Assembly: GCF_965200585.1 (NCBI RefSeq) | Contig: NZ_OZ241361.1 | Reading direction: 5' to 3' (one strand) | DNA: 64,000 nt | DNA from: Bacterioplanoides sp965200585 | Lineage (GTDB): Bacteria > Pseudomonadota > Gammaproteobacteria > Pseudomonadales > Oceanobacteraceae | Shown: piece by piece, positions 1 through 8,733 of the stretch | Position numbering within the stretch: the first letter of the stretch is position 1 | Layout of the letters: each line of letters opens with the position of its first letter | Position numbers and translations under genes: made by a program | Notes under the pieces: generated by a model | The model's database searches: none | Told to the model about the DNA's origin: nothing | The model's input: only the letters and a program-made list of their open reading frames with translations

Positions 1-1
1 T

Positions 2-355
2 TTCCATGTGTATGACGGTGATGATCTGATTGAAGTGATGACACCAGAAAAACGCCGTTATACCGCGCGTGGTACGGTGATGACCGAAGCAGAAATCGAC
101 GTGAATTTGTGGCGCGATGTGTATGTTTCCATGGGTGAACCATTACAGAATGGCGCCTGGGGTATGCGCCTGCAGGTAAAACCGTTTATGCGCTGGGTAT
201 GGCTGGGTTCTCTCTTTATGTCGCTGGGTGGTTTGTTAGCCATGCTGGATAAACGTTACAGAAGCAAAAATAGCCGCCGTAAAGAAAACCGTAGTAAAGA
301 AAACCTAAGCAAAACGGCACAGGATCCTGCTCAACCACAGGAGCAAACCGTATGA
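2..355 (+). CDS. ccmF: CcmF C-terminal part (heme lyase subunit), 5'-truncated by window edge
   Basis: The reading frame is open from base 2 and ends at 355, so only the last ~117 residues are present. The fragment has the end of a periplasmic loop (VYDGDDLIEV, YTARGTVMTEAEID) and a final membrane helix (VWLGSLFMSLGGLLAML), followed by a basic cytoplasmic tail. This matches the C-terminus of CcmF, the large inner-membrane protein that attaches heme to apocytochrome c in System I maturation. The tail overlaps the next gene, ccmG, by 4 bases (ATGA), as expected in a translationally coupled ccm operon. Identification rests partly on the neighbours ccmG, ccmH and ccmI. Confidence 0.9.
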   Translation, partial: FHVYDGDDLIEVMTPEKRRYTARGTVMTEAEIDVNLWRDVYVSMGEPLQNGAWGMRLQVKPFMRWVWLGSLFMSLGGLLAMLDKRYRSKNSRRKENRSKENLSKTAQDPAQPQEQTV

Positions 356-873
356 ATCGCGCGTTATTATTTATTCCCCTGGCGATATTTTTCGCCATGG
401 GAGTGCTGTTTTGGATCGGCCTGGGCAAAGAAAATAAAGACGTATTGCCGTCGCCATTAATTGGTAAGTCGTTCCCGGAATTTGCTACCAAGGCACTGGA
501 AAGTGGGGCTGAAATTTCGGCCACCAGTCTTGATGGTCAGCCGATGCTGGTGAATGTTTGGGCGACCTGGTGTCCAACCTGTAAAGCCGAGCACGAATTT
601 TTAAATACCCTCGCCAGTGAAGGCATTCGTATTATTGGCATCAACTATAAAGACGATGACTTTAAAGCCAAGCAATGGCTCAGTGCCTATGGCAATCCGT
701 ATGAGTTTAATGTGTCTGACCCGGATGGCAAGCTGGGGTTAGACCTCGGTGTGTATGGCGCACCGGAGACGTTTTTAGTCGATAGTCAGGGCATTATTCG
801 CGCCAAACATGTGGGTGATTTAAACCCACGCGTCTGGGAAAAATTAAAACCCCAGTTTGATGCGATGCAATAA
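352..873 (+). CDS. ccmG: CcmG/DsbE thiol:disulfide interchange protein
   Basis: 173-residue thioredoxin-fold protein with an N-terminal membrane anchor (about residues 4-23) and a periplasmic domain. The redox motif is WCPTC (cysteines 74 and 77), and the cis-proline loop is GAPET (Pro138). In System I maturation, CcmG reduces the apocytochrome CXXCH or CcmH thiols before heme attachment. The start ATG overlaps the ccmF stop and the gene is followed 14 bp later by ccmH. Length is normal for the family. Confidence 0.95.
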   Translation: MNRALLFIPLAIFFAMGVLFWIGLGKENKDVLPSPLIGKSFPEFATKALESGAEISATSLDGQPMLVNVWATWCPTCKAEHEFLNTLASEGIRIIGINYKDDDFKAKQWLSAYGNPYEFNVSDPDGKLGLDLGVYGAPETFLVDSQGIIRAKHVGDLNPRVWEKLKPQFDAMQ

Positions 874-887
874 CCGGAGAAACGCTG

Positions 888-1367
888 ATGAATTCTGTTT
901 TTTTACGTTGGTCGTTTTTCCTGCTGCTGTCCGGCTTTTCTGCGATGAGCCTGGCAGTTATTGAAGGTCATAAATACCCGTTTGATAACCAACGAGATAC
1001 CGAGCGCTTTAATCAACTGGCTGAAGATTTACGCTGCCCGAAATGTCAGAACCAGAACCTGGCCGATTCCAATGCTCCGGTTGCGCGGGATATGCGCGAT
1101 AAAGTGTATGAGCTGATGCAACAGGGCAAAAGCGACGATGAAGTAGTGGGCTATATGGTTGATCGTTACGGCGATTTTGTGCGCTACAACCCGCCAATGC
1201 GTACCAATACCTTTTTATTGTGGTTTGGTCCGCTGATTATTTTTGCTCTGGGTCTGGTGTTGCTGGTGATGGTGCGCCGTGGTGGTAATAAAAAACAGAT
1301 GACGCCGTTAACCGACGCTGAAAAACAACGACTGGCACAGTTAAAAAAAGAAGGTGCTGATTCATGA
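888..1367 (+). CDS. ccmH: CcmH/CcmL cytochrome c maturation thiol-oxidoreductase
   Basis: 159 residues: signal/anchor segment 1-24, then the family signature LRCPKCQNQ (Cys50, Cys53) and the conserved helix with NAPVARDMR. A single transmembrane helix lies near 105-128 before a short cytoplasmic tail. CcmH handles reduced apocytochrome on the periplasmic side of the heme lyase. This is the short, CcmL-like form; the TPR part is a separate gene (ccmI), as in pseudomonads. The gene has an RBS (ggagaaacg) and overlaps ccmI by 4 bases. Confidence 0.94.
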   Translation: MNSVFLRWSFFLLLSGFSAMSLAVIEGHKYPFDNQRDTERFNQLAEDLRCPKCQNQNLADSNAPVARDMRDKVYELMQQGKSDDEVVGYMVDRYGDFVRYNPPMRTNTFLLWFGPLIIFALGLVLLVMVRRGGNKKQMTPLTDAEKQRLAQLKKEGADS

Positions 1368-2590
1368 TCTGGGCAATTATTCTGCTGTTATTGCCATTAC
1401 TGGCATTATTAATTAAGCCGGTATTTTATAAAACAGACACCCATGTGGTGAGCCAGAGTGAAGAGAATCTGCGCTTATATCAGGAGCGTTGTCAGGAATT
1501 AACGCAAGCGGATTTAGACGACGAAACCCGTGCTGGATTGCAGCTGGAACTGGATCGTGAATTCCTTGCCAGCGATGCTCAGGAACAGGATTCGGCAGTA
1601 AAAGAAAATGCCGCCAATCGTTGGGTGTTATCGCTGTCATTATTTGTTGCTGCACTGGCTGCGACGTTTCTGTTGTATCAGAACTGGGGCGCGGGCAATG
1701 AATTACGGGCAACCGAATTATTAAGCAAAAGTGCCCAGGCACAACTCAGCGTGCCTGAGCAACAGGAATTGCTGGAACGCTTAGCCATGGCATCGGATAA
1801 ATTTCCGAATGAAATTGAATGGCGTTTTTTACGTGCCCGATTGCTGAACGCAGAGGGCGATTTTAAACAAGCTGCTGATGTATTTGCCGATATTCTGGTG
1901 ACACTACCACAAGAAGCCAAAGTGGATCGTGCGACCACCATGACGATGCTGGCCCAGGCGCGCTTCTTTGCCGCCGATCAGCAAGCGGATGAAAGCAACT
2001 ACCAGCTGATTAAAGACGCATTGGCACTGATGCCGGATAACCGTCAGGCGATGGGTCTGGCCGGTATTTTTGCTTTTGAGCTGAATAAATATCAGGCGGC
2101 GATTGATCACTGGCGTGTGCTGTGGGCAGGCTTACCGGCGGGGCAAGAAGCGGCGTATCTGGAGCAGGGCATTCGCCGTGCGGCGGATAAATTGGCAGAG
2201 CAGGGTGAAAGCGTTGACCTGAGTTTCCTTAAGCGTGCTGAAATTAAGGTGCTGGTTGAATTATCGGCTGAGGCAAAAGCGTCGGTTCAGCCTCAGGATG
2301 CAGTATTTGTATTGGCAAAAGCCGTGACTGGCCCGCCAATGCCATTAGCGGCGCAGAAGTTGACGGTAGCGGATTTGCCTCAAGTAGTTACCTTATCCGA
2401 TGCGCAAGCCATGATGGCGGGCATGAACTTATCGTCTCATGCTCAGGTTACCGTGGTGGCGCGAGTGTCGAAATCCGGCCAGCCGGTGGCTCAAGCCGGG
2501 GACTGGCAGATAGAGCAAACCCCGGTGAGCAATCAGGAGCCGGAAGTGATTAAGCTGGTGATCAGTCAGCGTGTTGATAGTGACCAGTGA
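1364..2590 (+). CDS. ccmI: CcmI, TPR apocytochrome c chaperone
   Basis: 408 residues. Two membrane helices (about 2-20 and 87-107) enclose a cytoplasmic charged loop, followed by a TPR-rich periplasmic region (about 115-290) and a C-terminal domain (about 300-405). This is the CcmI/CycH layout, in which the TPR part holds the C-terminal helix of apocytochrome c and delivers it to CcmF/CcmH. It overlaps ccmH by ATGA. Last gene of the visible ccm operon; no U-rich terminator follows, so the thioesterase 10 bp downstream may be cotranscribed. Confidence 0.9.
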   Translation: MIWAIILLLLPLLALLIKPVFYKTDTHVVSQSEENLRLYQERCQELTQADLDDETRAGLQLELDREFLASDAQEQDSAVKENAANRWVLSLSLFVAALAATFLLYQNWGAGNELRATELLSKSAQAQLSVPEQQELLERLAMASDKFPNEIEWRFLRARLLNAEGDFKQAADVFADILVTLPQEAKVDRATTMTMLAQARFFAADQQADESNYQLIKDALALMPDNRQAMGLAGIFAFELNKYQAAIDHWRVLWAGLPAGQEAAYLEQGIRRAADKLAEQGESVDLSFLKRAEIKVLVELSAEAKASVQPQDAVFVLAKAVTGPPMPLAAQKLTVADLPQVVTLSDAQAMMAGMNLSSHAQVTVVARVSKSGQPVAQAGDWQIEQTPVSNQEPEVIKLVISQRVDSDQ

Positions 2591-2600
2591 AATTTGATTT

Positions 2601-3224
2601 ATGATCTTTGAAATTCTTCGTTCTGCCTTTCTGAATCGTAAAAACAAAAAAAATCCGGCGTTTCGTCCGCTGGATTTTTTTGCCACGACCAAACGCCGCT
2701 TTCGCGTGGGGCTACGTGATATCGACTTTAATATGCACATTAATAACGCCCGTTATATGGTGTTTATGGAGCGTGGTCGTTGGGATCACCCGGTGCAAAC
2801 TGCCAGCTGGGATAGCTTTCTGGCTAATAAACTCAACTTTATTGTTGCCGGTATTGAGATGGGTTATATCCGCGAAATCCGGTTATTTAAAACCTTTGAG
2901 GTTGAAACCCGCTATGTAGGTTGGGATGAAAAATATTTTTATCTGGAACAGCGCTTTGTGGCGGATGGCAAAATCCACGCGTACGGTCTGGTAAAAGCCG
3001 TGTTGTTACAGCAGGGGAAACTCGCTTCTCCAGCCTCAGTTGTGACCCTGCTGGGCATCAAAGATGCACCACCGGAGTTGCCAGAGCATATCGATTACTG
3101 GAAAAAGATGTCGGTTGCCAAGCGTGCTTATTCGGATAATCCTGACCTGAATAGCGCTAAAAAGGACAGCGCTCTGGAAGACAAGGCGCTGATCGATAAT
3201 CAGGCTGCTAAAAAGAGCGCCTGA
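2601..3224 (+). CDS. Acyl-CoA thioesterase-like hotdog-fold protein
   Basis: 207 residues with the hotdog thioesterase pattern VGLRDIDFNMHINNARYMVFMERGR near residues 36-60, in which the Asp and the adjacent His/Asn mark the 4-hydroxybenzoyl-CoA thioesterase/THEM6 branch. The last ~40 residues are charged, low in complexity and probably disordered. The substrate cannot be told from the sequence. It starts 10 bp after ccmI and converges on the exporter gene 3235-4197 with only 10 bp between the stops. Confidence 0.75.
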   Translation: MIFEILRSAFLNRKNKKNPAFRPLDFFATTKRRFRVGLRDIDFNMHINNARYMVFMERGRWDHPVQTASWDSFLANKLNFIVAGIEMGYIREIRLFKTFEVETRYVGWDEKYFYLEQRFVADGKIHAYGLVKAVLLQQGKLASPASVVTLLGIKDAPPELPEHIDYWKKMSVAKRAYSDNPDLNSAKKDSALEDKALIDNQAAKKSA

Positions 3225-3234
3225 TTTTTTTGAA

Positions 3235-4197
3235 TTAACGACGCGCCACTTTGATGCTGGCATAAACATTCAGTACCACCAGGCAACAAAATACGAGCTG
3301 TAGCCCACCGATGGCTTGTTGTAATAATGCCGCGATAAAAAACAGCGTAAAAAACGGCTGCAATAATTGCAGCTGGCTGGTGCGGGCAACACTTCCAGAC
3401 GCCAGTGCCTGATACCAGAATTTAAATCCCCATAGCTGACTGATTAACGCCAGATACACTAATGCCAGTAATGAAGGCAAAGCGACTGGGCGGGTTAACT
3501 GTTGTGCCTGTTCGCCCCAGCTAATTCCCCAGAACAATGCGGATACTGGCAGGTAAAGCACCAACGTCCAGCAGATGGTTTGCCACCCGGCATCCGGCTG
3601 ATTAATCAGTTTGGTTGCTTTGGCCCCGGCACTGTAACCAATGCCTCCCATCAACAAGGTAGCCAACAACAGCCATGAATCCTGAACGCTGAAGCTGGGT
3701 AATTCCCCGAGGCTAAGCACCACGTACAAAGCCAGTAATAAAAAGCCGGTCGCCGCCAATAACCAGAAGGGCGCGGTGTGACGTTCGTGATGAATCCAGG
3801 CGGCCAACAGTGACGTGGTGAGCGGCAACCCGGCTAATACCACGCCCATATCGGCAGCGGGAACCTGGGTCAAGCTGAGGCTTAATAAATACGGAAAGCC
3901 GAGTACCACACCCGCGCCAGCCACTAACAGCCAGGGTAGCGCGTTATTGGCTGGCCACTTCCATCCTTGTTTCAGAATCACCAGCCAGGCCAGCACACCC
4001 GCCAATAAACCACGAGTGGCGGCAATAAACTCGGCTGAAAAATTGGCCAGTGCCAGTTGAGTCATCGGCACGGTTAACGAAAATAACACCACTGCGGCCA
4101 GACCTTGTATAAAAGGGCCCTTAGTAAGAGATCCCTGAATAAAAGATGCTGATGCCGTGTTATGGCTGGTTCGGGGCGATAGCTCAGTCCCGCTCAT
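3235..4197 (-). CDS. EamA/DMT-family transporter (RhaT-like exporter)
   Basis: About 320 residues, very hydrophobic, with around ten predicted membrane helices arranged as two EamA repeats; an intramembrane GVVLGFPYLLSL segment precedes the inter-repeat region. I chose ATG 4197 (MSGTELSPRT) over the upstream in-frame start because GAGG sits 8 bases before it. Likely exports an amino acid or metabolite; the substrate is unknown. The upstream region carries several ctgtac-type half-sites resembling those in front of the MocR regulator at 9666, so it may be a MocR target, a common genomic pairing for DMT exporters. Confidence 0.85.
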   Translation of the reverse strand: MSGTELSPRTSHNTASASFIQGSLTKGPFIQGLAAVVLFSLTVPMTQLALANFSAEFIAATRGLLAGVLAWLVILKQGWKWPANNALPWLLVAGAGVVLGFPYLLSLSLTQVPAADMGVVLAGLPLTTSLLAAWIHHERHTAPFWLLAATGFLLLALYVVLSLGELPSFSVQDSWLLLATLLMGGIGYSAGAKATKLINQPDAGWQTICWTLVLYLPVSALFWGISWGEQAQQLTRPVALPSLLALVYLALISQLWGFKFWYQALASGSVARTSQLQLLQPFFTLFFIAALLQQAIGGLQLVFCCLVVLNVYASIKVARR

Positions 4198-4290
4198 GTC
4201 GATTACCTCGTTGGAAAAATATTGTCTGAGGCCATGAATTCTGAGGTTTTCTGCTGTATGGCAGTAGCAGCACAATTTGGATTTCCAGGG

Positions 4291-4360
4291 AGTACAGTTG
4301 GCGGGTGGGAGGTAACTGTGCTGGTTAAAACGGTGGTGATTTGTTCTGTAGCTGTACAGT
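4291..4360. promoter_or_regulatory. Candidate MocR-type operator half-sites upstream of the DMT exporter
   Basis: Three sites related to AACTGTAC lie between the divergent DMT and DUF2750 genes: agtacagtt (4291-4299), aactgtgct (4314-4322) and gctgtacagt (4351-4360). The same words occur in front of the MocR gene at 9568-9616. Shared motif and the known MocR habit of binding spaced repeats suggest one regulator for both; no binding evidence exists. Confidence 0.45.
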
Positions 4361-4455
4361 AGGTCGTAAGGTTAGCAGCACAAAATGGACTCTTTTGCGG
4401 CATTAAGAGAAGCGGTAGAATCGCGCATCGACTGATTAATTACTATGAGCACCTA

Positions 4456-4848
4456 ATGAGCTATTCCCTGAGTCATAAAGATCACCAAGCCACTCTCAAG
4501 CTATCTAATAACAAACGTTATGATTTGTTCCTGAAAAAAACCGCTCAGTTCGGTGAAATCTGGAGCCTGGCCAATGACGAAGGCTGGGTCACCATCAGCT
4601 CAGAAGAAGGCGAAAACTGCTTGCCGGTCTGGCCACACCCTGATTACGCCAAAGAGTGGTGTAACGGCGAATGGAGCGACTGCGAGCCTAAAGCGGTTGC
4701 TCTGGATGTTTGGCTGGAGCGCTGGACGCCCGGCTTAGAGCAGGATGAAACTCTGTTGGTGGTTTTCCCGAATCTGAAAGAAGAAGCGCTGCTGGTTGAC
4801 CCGTATGAGCTGGATGAAGGATTAAGGGCTGCGTTGCAGGACATGTGA
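4456..4848 (+). CDS. DUF2750 family protein
   Basis: 130-residue soluble, acidic, tryptophan-rich protein matching the DUF2750 pattern: RYDLFLKKTAQFGEIWSL, then GWVTI, VWPHPDYAKEW and a C-terminal VFPNLKEEALLVDPYEL. Family function is unknown. It is transcribed divergently from the DMT exporter. Its last ~20 codons and the following hairpin are found again, degenerate, at 7998-8092, so this gene end marks one border of a duplicated interval. Confidence 0.85.
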   Translation: MSYSLSHKDHQATLKLSNNKRYDLFLKKTAQFGEIWSLANDEGWVTISSEEGENCLPVWPHPDYAKEWCNGEWSDCEPKAVALDVWLERWTPGLEQDETLLVVFPNLKEEALLVDPYELDEGLRAALQDM

Positions 4849-4859
4849 TTTTTGCCGCT

Positions 4860-4884
4860 ATGCCCAAGGTTTAAACTTGGGCAT
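4860..4884 (+). terminator. Strong hairpin after DUF2750 gene
   Basis: Perfect 9-bp stem ATGCCCAAG/CTTGGGCAT with a 7-base loop, 12 bp after the stop. There is no clear U-run after it on the plus strand, so termination efficiency is uncertain. A diverged copy is at 8067-8092. Confidence 0.5.
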
Positions 4885-4920
4885 GGTGGTGCATTGTTTA
4901 AGAATTAATGCCTGGCACAT

Positions 4921-5712
4921 TTAGCACGGTACCAGCGCCCTGGCATTCCCAATGGCTGATAATAAGCCGTTAATTATTTCGGTAGATATTTTGGCTTTAT
5001 TAAAAACGATATCGCATAAAATAGCGAAAATAATCAGTAAATAGGCAAGAAACCCTAAGCCTGTATAAGTACCATACAGTATCGTATAGAGCCAATTCTG
5101 CTCAAATAAATAGAAATAAGAGCAAGCTGTCGTAGAAATGAATAGTAACGAACTTGGCAAAAATAAATGATTTATGGCTCTTGGTTTAAAGAATGAAGCT
5201 AAGAAAAAGAGAATAAAAACCAGAGAATTTGTACCAAGGAAAATTCTTACATCAAGCGTAAGATTGTGCATAACCTCCATGTACTTTGTTTGAGTAAATT
5301 GAACCAAATTGCTTTTTGCTTCTTCGACAGACTCTATTCGCGAGAGTAGAGACTGAGTAAGTCTTTCTTCCCATTTCTGCCTGCATTCACAGTCCAGGTT
5401 GCGTGTTTTAGCTATATTTTCAGCGATAATAGCAGGTGCATCGCTCTTCAATTGTTGCTTGTAATATTCTAATTTCTTCTCTGCTTCCGAACGAAGTGCA
5501 GTAGCTCGTTCTCCGAGTATTCTTTCTAGAGAAGAACTTTTAGGGAGATTGACAGAGTCTATTTTATCAAAGACTTCTTGCTTTACTCGCCATTCGATAA
5601 ATGACCGTCCTGACTTTTCGACTAACTGAGGGTCAGCAAATGTAAATAGGAATAATGGTAGAAATAGTAGAATACCAAGAATTCCAAAACCTCTTAATAT
5701 GTGCGTTTTCAA
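4921..5712 (-). CDS. Hypothetical membrane protein with periplasmic coiled-coil region
   Basis: 263 residues, no recognised family. A membrane helix (about 8-25) leads into a charged, helical, probably extracytoplasmic stretch (about 30-150) with a CEC pair (Cys108, Cys110). Three further helices follow (about 155-175, 185-203, 208-235). The chosen start is TTG 5712 because AAGGAAG lies just upstream; that RBS is part of repeat R1, so R1 appears to provide this gene's 5' region. The gene is AT-rich compared with the housekeeping genes around it, suggesting transfer. Confidence 0.6.
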   Translation of the reverse strand: MKTHILRGFGILGILLFLPLFLFTFADPQLVEKSGRSFIEWRVKQEVFDKIDSVNLPKSSSLERILGERATALRSEAEKKLEYYKQQLKSDAPAIIAENIAKTRNLDCECRQKWEERLTQSLLSRIESVEEAKSNLVQFTQTKYMEVMHNLTLDVRIFLGTNSLVFILFFLASFFKPRAINHLFLPSSLLFISTTACSYFYLFEQNWLYTILYGTYTGLGFLAYLLIIFAILCDIVFNKAKISTEIINGLLSAIGNARALVPC

Positions 5713-5716
5713 TTCA

Positions 5717-5831
5717 CTTCCTTAGAAAAAAAATTCCTTTACAGAGAATCGTGTCTATTCACGATCTCGGATAGGGTGTGCTGACTATCTTATTACTACA
5801 TATAAATTTTAATGTTTAAGCTATCACCGTA
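5717..5831 (-). repeat. Dispersed 5'-module repeat, copy R1
   Basis: About 115 bp, homologous to R2 (8825-8943) and R3 (62003-62133). Read on the minus strand, it has an AT-rich promoter-like part (GTGATAGCTTAAACA), the hairpin pair gaatcgtg/cacgatctc around 5746-5768, then AAAGGAAT and CTAAGGAAG, the RBS for the 4921-5712 gene. In R1 the leader-ORF part seen in R2 and R3 is absent and the accessory gene starts directly after the RBS. Confidence 0.75.
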
Positions 5832-5854
5832 GCGGAATGCGAACAAGCACGAAA

Positions 5855-5904
5855 AACTATACTGCCAGAATACATAAAAGCACTTAGTATGTGTACAGTT
5901 TTAT
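5855..5904. repeat. Displaced copy of the MocR promoter/operator
   Basis: About 50 bp clearly alignable with 9568-9620 in front of the MocR gene; both contain actgcc, aatac/tataaaa, acttagtat and gtacagttttat/c in the same order. No regulator gene follows here. It is best read as the remnant of a duplication of the interval border (see findings). Confidence 0.7.
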
Positions 5905-6203
5905 GAATTAATTATTATGTTATAAAGTAACATAGTGAAGTCGTCATACTTAAAATTAACCGACCGTATCATTTTGATAAGTTAATTATTATTGAGAAAA
6001 TTCGTAAAATTAATAATTTTATAATTTAATTGTCGGCTTAAGAAATAATATTAAAGCTGTCATTTATGCCGAAGTAATTCAGATATCCATGACAAATTAA
6101 GCAAATAGCTTGTTCTTAATACCTCCAGATCCTCTTACATGATATAAAGCGCGTCGTAATTAAATACTGATATAAACCTGGCTATTAATAAATGGATTAA
6201 TAT
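5905..6203. other. AT-rich non-coding interval
   Basis: About 300 bp, strongly AT-rich, no ORF or terminator that I can support. It must contain the promoter of the phospholipase-like gene; I see no convincing -35/-10 pair and no clear RBS before its ATG. Confidence 0.5.
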
Positions 6204-7916
6204 ATGCGTCACGAAAAATTAACTAATCGGTTAAAATCTGCAGTAGCGGTTATTACCGGTTTGGGTATTAGCTTTTCCAGCTCAGCCTTCACCCAATATG
6301 GTGTTGGTGGTACCTTGCCAATGGGCCATGAATGGCTGACACGTACCTCCGCTCTGGATATCCTTGAAGCAGAGCACATTATCGAAGCCGATCCTCTCGA
6401 CCCTCGTATAACCTGGACAAACGGATTGGCAAAAAACATCGATCTATCCAATGCTCAGGACGAAGTTTCTCGCATTAAAAACCGCCTCAATAACAACACA
6501 ACTTACGAACCACGGTATGAAGGTGTCTATGCCGCTATCATTGGTGAGCGCTGGGTGGATACCGCAGGATTCAACGTCGCGACATCAACAGTGGGGCAGG
6601 TGAATTGTTTTAATGCGGTTGCTCAAGAACCGGCGGATGTTCAGCAAGATCACTTTATGCGTCGTTATGATGACATCGGCGGCCAAGGTGGTGTGGATGC
6701 AGCCAAACGAGGGCAAGAGCGTTTTATTAATCACTTCGTAAATGCTGCAATGGCAAATGAAAAAAGCATGAAAGCCTGGGACGGTGGTGGTTATTCTGCT
6801 TTGTATAAAGTAGATCATAACTATTTTCTGTTTGGCCGTGCCGTTCATCTTTTTCAGGACTCGTTTAGCCCGGAACATACAGTTCGTTTAGCTGAAGACA
6901 ATTACGAAAAAGTGCGTCAGGTAAAAGCTTTCCTTTGTTCTGAAGGTGCCGAACAACATACTCACGAAACCACTGCAGCTCTTGATTTTTCGAGTGGCGA
7001 CGTTGTCTGGAAAGAAAACACGCGATTGGATTCCGGCTGGTCTACTTATAAAGTCAGCAGTATGAAACCAGTTGCGCTGGTTGCATTGGAAGCCAGTAAA
7101 GATTTGTGGGCGGCCTTCATTCGTTCTATGGCTACGCCCTATGATCAGCGTCGTGCAATTGCATTGGCTGAAGCACAAACTCTGGTTAATAACTGGTTAT
7201 CATTCGATGAACAGGAAATGCTGAGTTGGTACGATGAAGAAGATCATCGCGATCATACTTATGTTTTAGCGCCACAAGAAACTGGTAAAGGCATGAGTCT
7301 GTTTGATTGCATGGTTGGCTTAGGTATTGAATCCGGTAGCCAGCAAGAGCGTGTTCAACAGTTAGAACAAGATCGCCGTATGTGCTTGTACAACATCGAG
7401 GCAGCGGATGGTTTTGCTGATTTGAATGATCCTTATATGCAGATTCCATTTAACTGGGCATGGGCTTCCAGCGAGTGGCAAACACCACCGGCCGATTGGA
7501 CGATTCCACAGTTAACCGCAGATACTGGCGAGCAAGTTACCTTAATAAATGTACTGAGTGGTGACCCGGTTGTGACAGATGAAGGCTTGGTTAATAACGC
7601 TTCTCTGTATTCTAAATCTGGTGATGCTGTTGAATTTATTATCGCAGGCGATAAATCTGAGGGCGCTTATTTTCGTGCTCGCCACAATGCCGATCTGTTC
7701 CTGAGCTTCGCTTACAGCGGTCGAAGCAAACTTTATAACTCAGCAGATCAGGCTGCTTATAAGGTTCAGTCAGTTGGTAACTTATGGACGCTGGAAAATA
7801 CCTACTGGAACGACTTTTTGTGGTATTCAAGCAGGAATGACCGTTTGTACTTAACCGGTACTGGCGATGCGGAAAAGCAGCATTCTCAGTGGATTATTAA
7901 CGAAGTTGCTCGTTAA
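6204..7916 (+). CDS. Secreted zinc-dependent phospholipase C-like protein
   Basis: 570 residues with an N-terminal signal peptide (about residues 1-28, ending SFSSSA). The central region has His/Asp-rich motifs typical of the zinc-dependent phospholipase C/S1-P1 nuclease fold: GHEWLTR near 40, DHFMRRYDD near 147, DHNYFLFGRAVHLFQDSFSPEH near 205-225. A C-terminal beta-rich part (about 450-570) may bind a ligand. Probable role is a secreted lipid hydrolase; the assignment is from motif pattern only. It sits alone between duplicated border sequences, so it looks like interval cargo. Confidence 0.6.
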   Translation: MRHEKLTNRLKSAVAVITGLGISFSSSAFTQYGVGGTLPMGHEWLTRTSALDILEAEHIIEADPLDPRITWTNGLAKNIDLSNAQDEVSRIKNRLNNNTTYEPRYEGVYAAIIGERWVDTAGFNVATSTVGQVNCFNAVAQEPADVQQDHFMRRYDDIGGQGGVDAAKRGQERFINHFVNAAMANEKSMKAWDGGGYSALYKVDHNYFLFGRAVHLFQDSFSPEHTVRLAEDNYEKVRQVKAFLCSEGAEQHTHETTAALDFSSGDVVWKENTRLDSGWSTYKVSSMKPVALVALEASKDLWAAFIRSMATPYDQRRAIALAEAQTLVNNWLSFDEQEMLSWYDEEDHRDHTYVLAPQETGKGMSLFDCMVGLGIESGSQQERVQQLEQDRRMCLYNIEAADGFADLNDPYMQIPFNWAWASSEWQTPPADWTIPQLTADTGEQVTLINVLSGDPVVTDEGLVNNASLYSKSGDAVEFIIAGDKSEGAYFRARHNADLFLSFAYSGRSKLYNSADQAAYKVQSVGNLWTLENTYWNDFLWYSSRNDRLYLTGTGDAEKQHSQWIINEVAR

Positions 7917-7942
7917 GTTCAAATTAACAGCCTCTCTTAATT

Positions 7943-7975
7943 TTTCAGTAACAAGCCTTATGGTTTGTTACTGAA
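7943..7975 (+). terminator. Hairpin after the phospholipase-like gene
   Basis: Inverted repeat tttcagtaacaa / ttgttactgaaa (12 bp stem, 9-base loop), 27 bp after the stop codon. The following bases are only partly T-rich, so it is a weak intrinsic terminator or an mRNA-end stabiliser. Confidence 0.55.
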
Positions 7976-7997
7976 AGCCTCTTAGTTTGGGTTAACA

Positions 7998-8056
7998 CTG
8001 TTGGTGACCTGTATGAGCTGGGTGAAGGATTCAGGGTGGCGTTGCAGGATGTGTAA
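7998..8056 (+). pseudogene. 3' fragment of a DUF2750 gene copy
   Basis: In frame this reads VGDLYELGEGFRVALQDV then a stop, closely matching the last residues of the intact gene at 4456-4848 (LVDPYELDEGLRAALQDM). Nothing upstream matches the rest of the gene. It is a diverged gene-end fragment left by duplication or by integration of a foreign allele. Confidence 0.75.
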
Positions 8057-8066
8057 GTTTTTCACT

Positions 8067-8092
8067 ATGCCCAAGTGTTAAAGTTTGGGCAT
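8067..8092 (+). repeat. Second copy of the DUF2750 downstream hairpin
   Basis: Stem ATGCCCAA/TTGGGCAT with an altered loop; same position relative to the DUF2750 end fragment as the hairpin at 4860-4884. Stem arms are kept while the loop has changed. Confidence 0.65.
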
Positions 8093-8163
8093 GGGGGAGG
8101 TTGGTAACTTTTTGCGCCAGAGATAAAGGTGACAGCTTTACCAAGTTCGTATGCTTTGATTTG

Positions 8164-8733
8164 CTAGGTGCTTTTCTTGTTGTAAATGATGTTACCATCT
8201 ATATCGTAGACATCTTCATACGGTAGCAAAGCAGACACGAAGTCAGAAAATGATGTGGCGACAGTAAGGCTATTATTATCATCGGTTTCAATTACTACGA
8301 CACTAGGGCTTTTAGATGAAGCACTATAATCTAATGCTAACCATGTATGTCCGTCACCTTCGATAGCGATGCAGTAATCTGGAACTCCCCACTCCCAACC
8401 TGAATTTGCAGAGTCATAAATAGAATAATCCGCATTAGGGTCAACTTTGGCAATATCACCAGTAACATAGAAATCTTCGCCGAAATAATATTGTATGCAT
8501 TGACTGTTACTTGGTGGAAGTTTAAATGTCGAGCCATGCTCTACTTCTTGAAGTGAGATATACTCTTTAGGTAAATTAAATCCGTACTTTTCTTTAAAGT
8601 AATTGAAAGCCTCATCAGTGGAATATACACGGTAATTTTTGACCTCGTACAGATCACCGCATTCAGGGCAAACGAAATACGCAGTACCGTCAATTATTTC
8701 AGGACTTTCAAGTTCTTTTCTACAACATTTCAT
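8164..8733 (-). CDS. SMI1/KNR4 (SUKH)-like protein with N-terminal zinc ribbon
   Basis: 189 residues. N-terminal Cys pairs (Cys3/4 and CPEC at 22-25) look like a small zinc ribbon. The rest resembles the SUKH fold: YISLQEVEHGSTF, IYDSANSGWEWG, IAIEGDGHTWLALDYS, PSVVVIETDD and a C-terminal FSDFVSALL helix. SUKH proteins often act as immunity proteins against secreted nuclease toxins; no toxin partner is visible here. ATG 8733 overlaps the stop of a 29-codon leader ORF (ATGA). The gene is flanked by TTAGGTGC and GCACCTAGC, like integron cassette core sites, and the stop lies inside the latter. Confidence 0.65.
   Translation of the reverse strand: MKCCRKELESPEIIDGTAYFVCPECGDLYEVKNYRVYSTDEAFNYFKEKYGFNLPKEYISLQEVEHGSTFKLPPSNSQCIQYYFGEDFYVTGDIAKVDPNADYSIYDSANSGWEWGVPDYCIAIEGDGHTWLALDYSASSKSPSVVVIETDDNNSLTVATSFSDFVSALLPYEDVYDIDGNIIYNKKST

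Noticed and set aside
4203..4403. 66-codon minus-strand ORF upstream of the DMT exporter
   Set aside because: It lies in the divergent promoter region with the operator half-sites; Thr/Ser/Pro-rich without features.
5717..5831. R modules as simple intrinsic terminators
   Set aside because: The hairpins lie 5' of genes, lack U-runs, and are followed by a conserved RBS, so a 5' module fits better.
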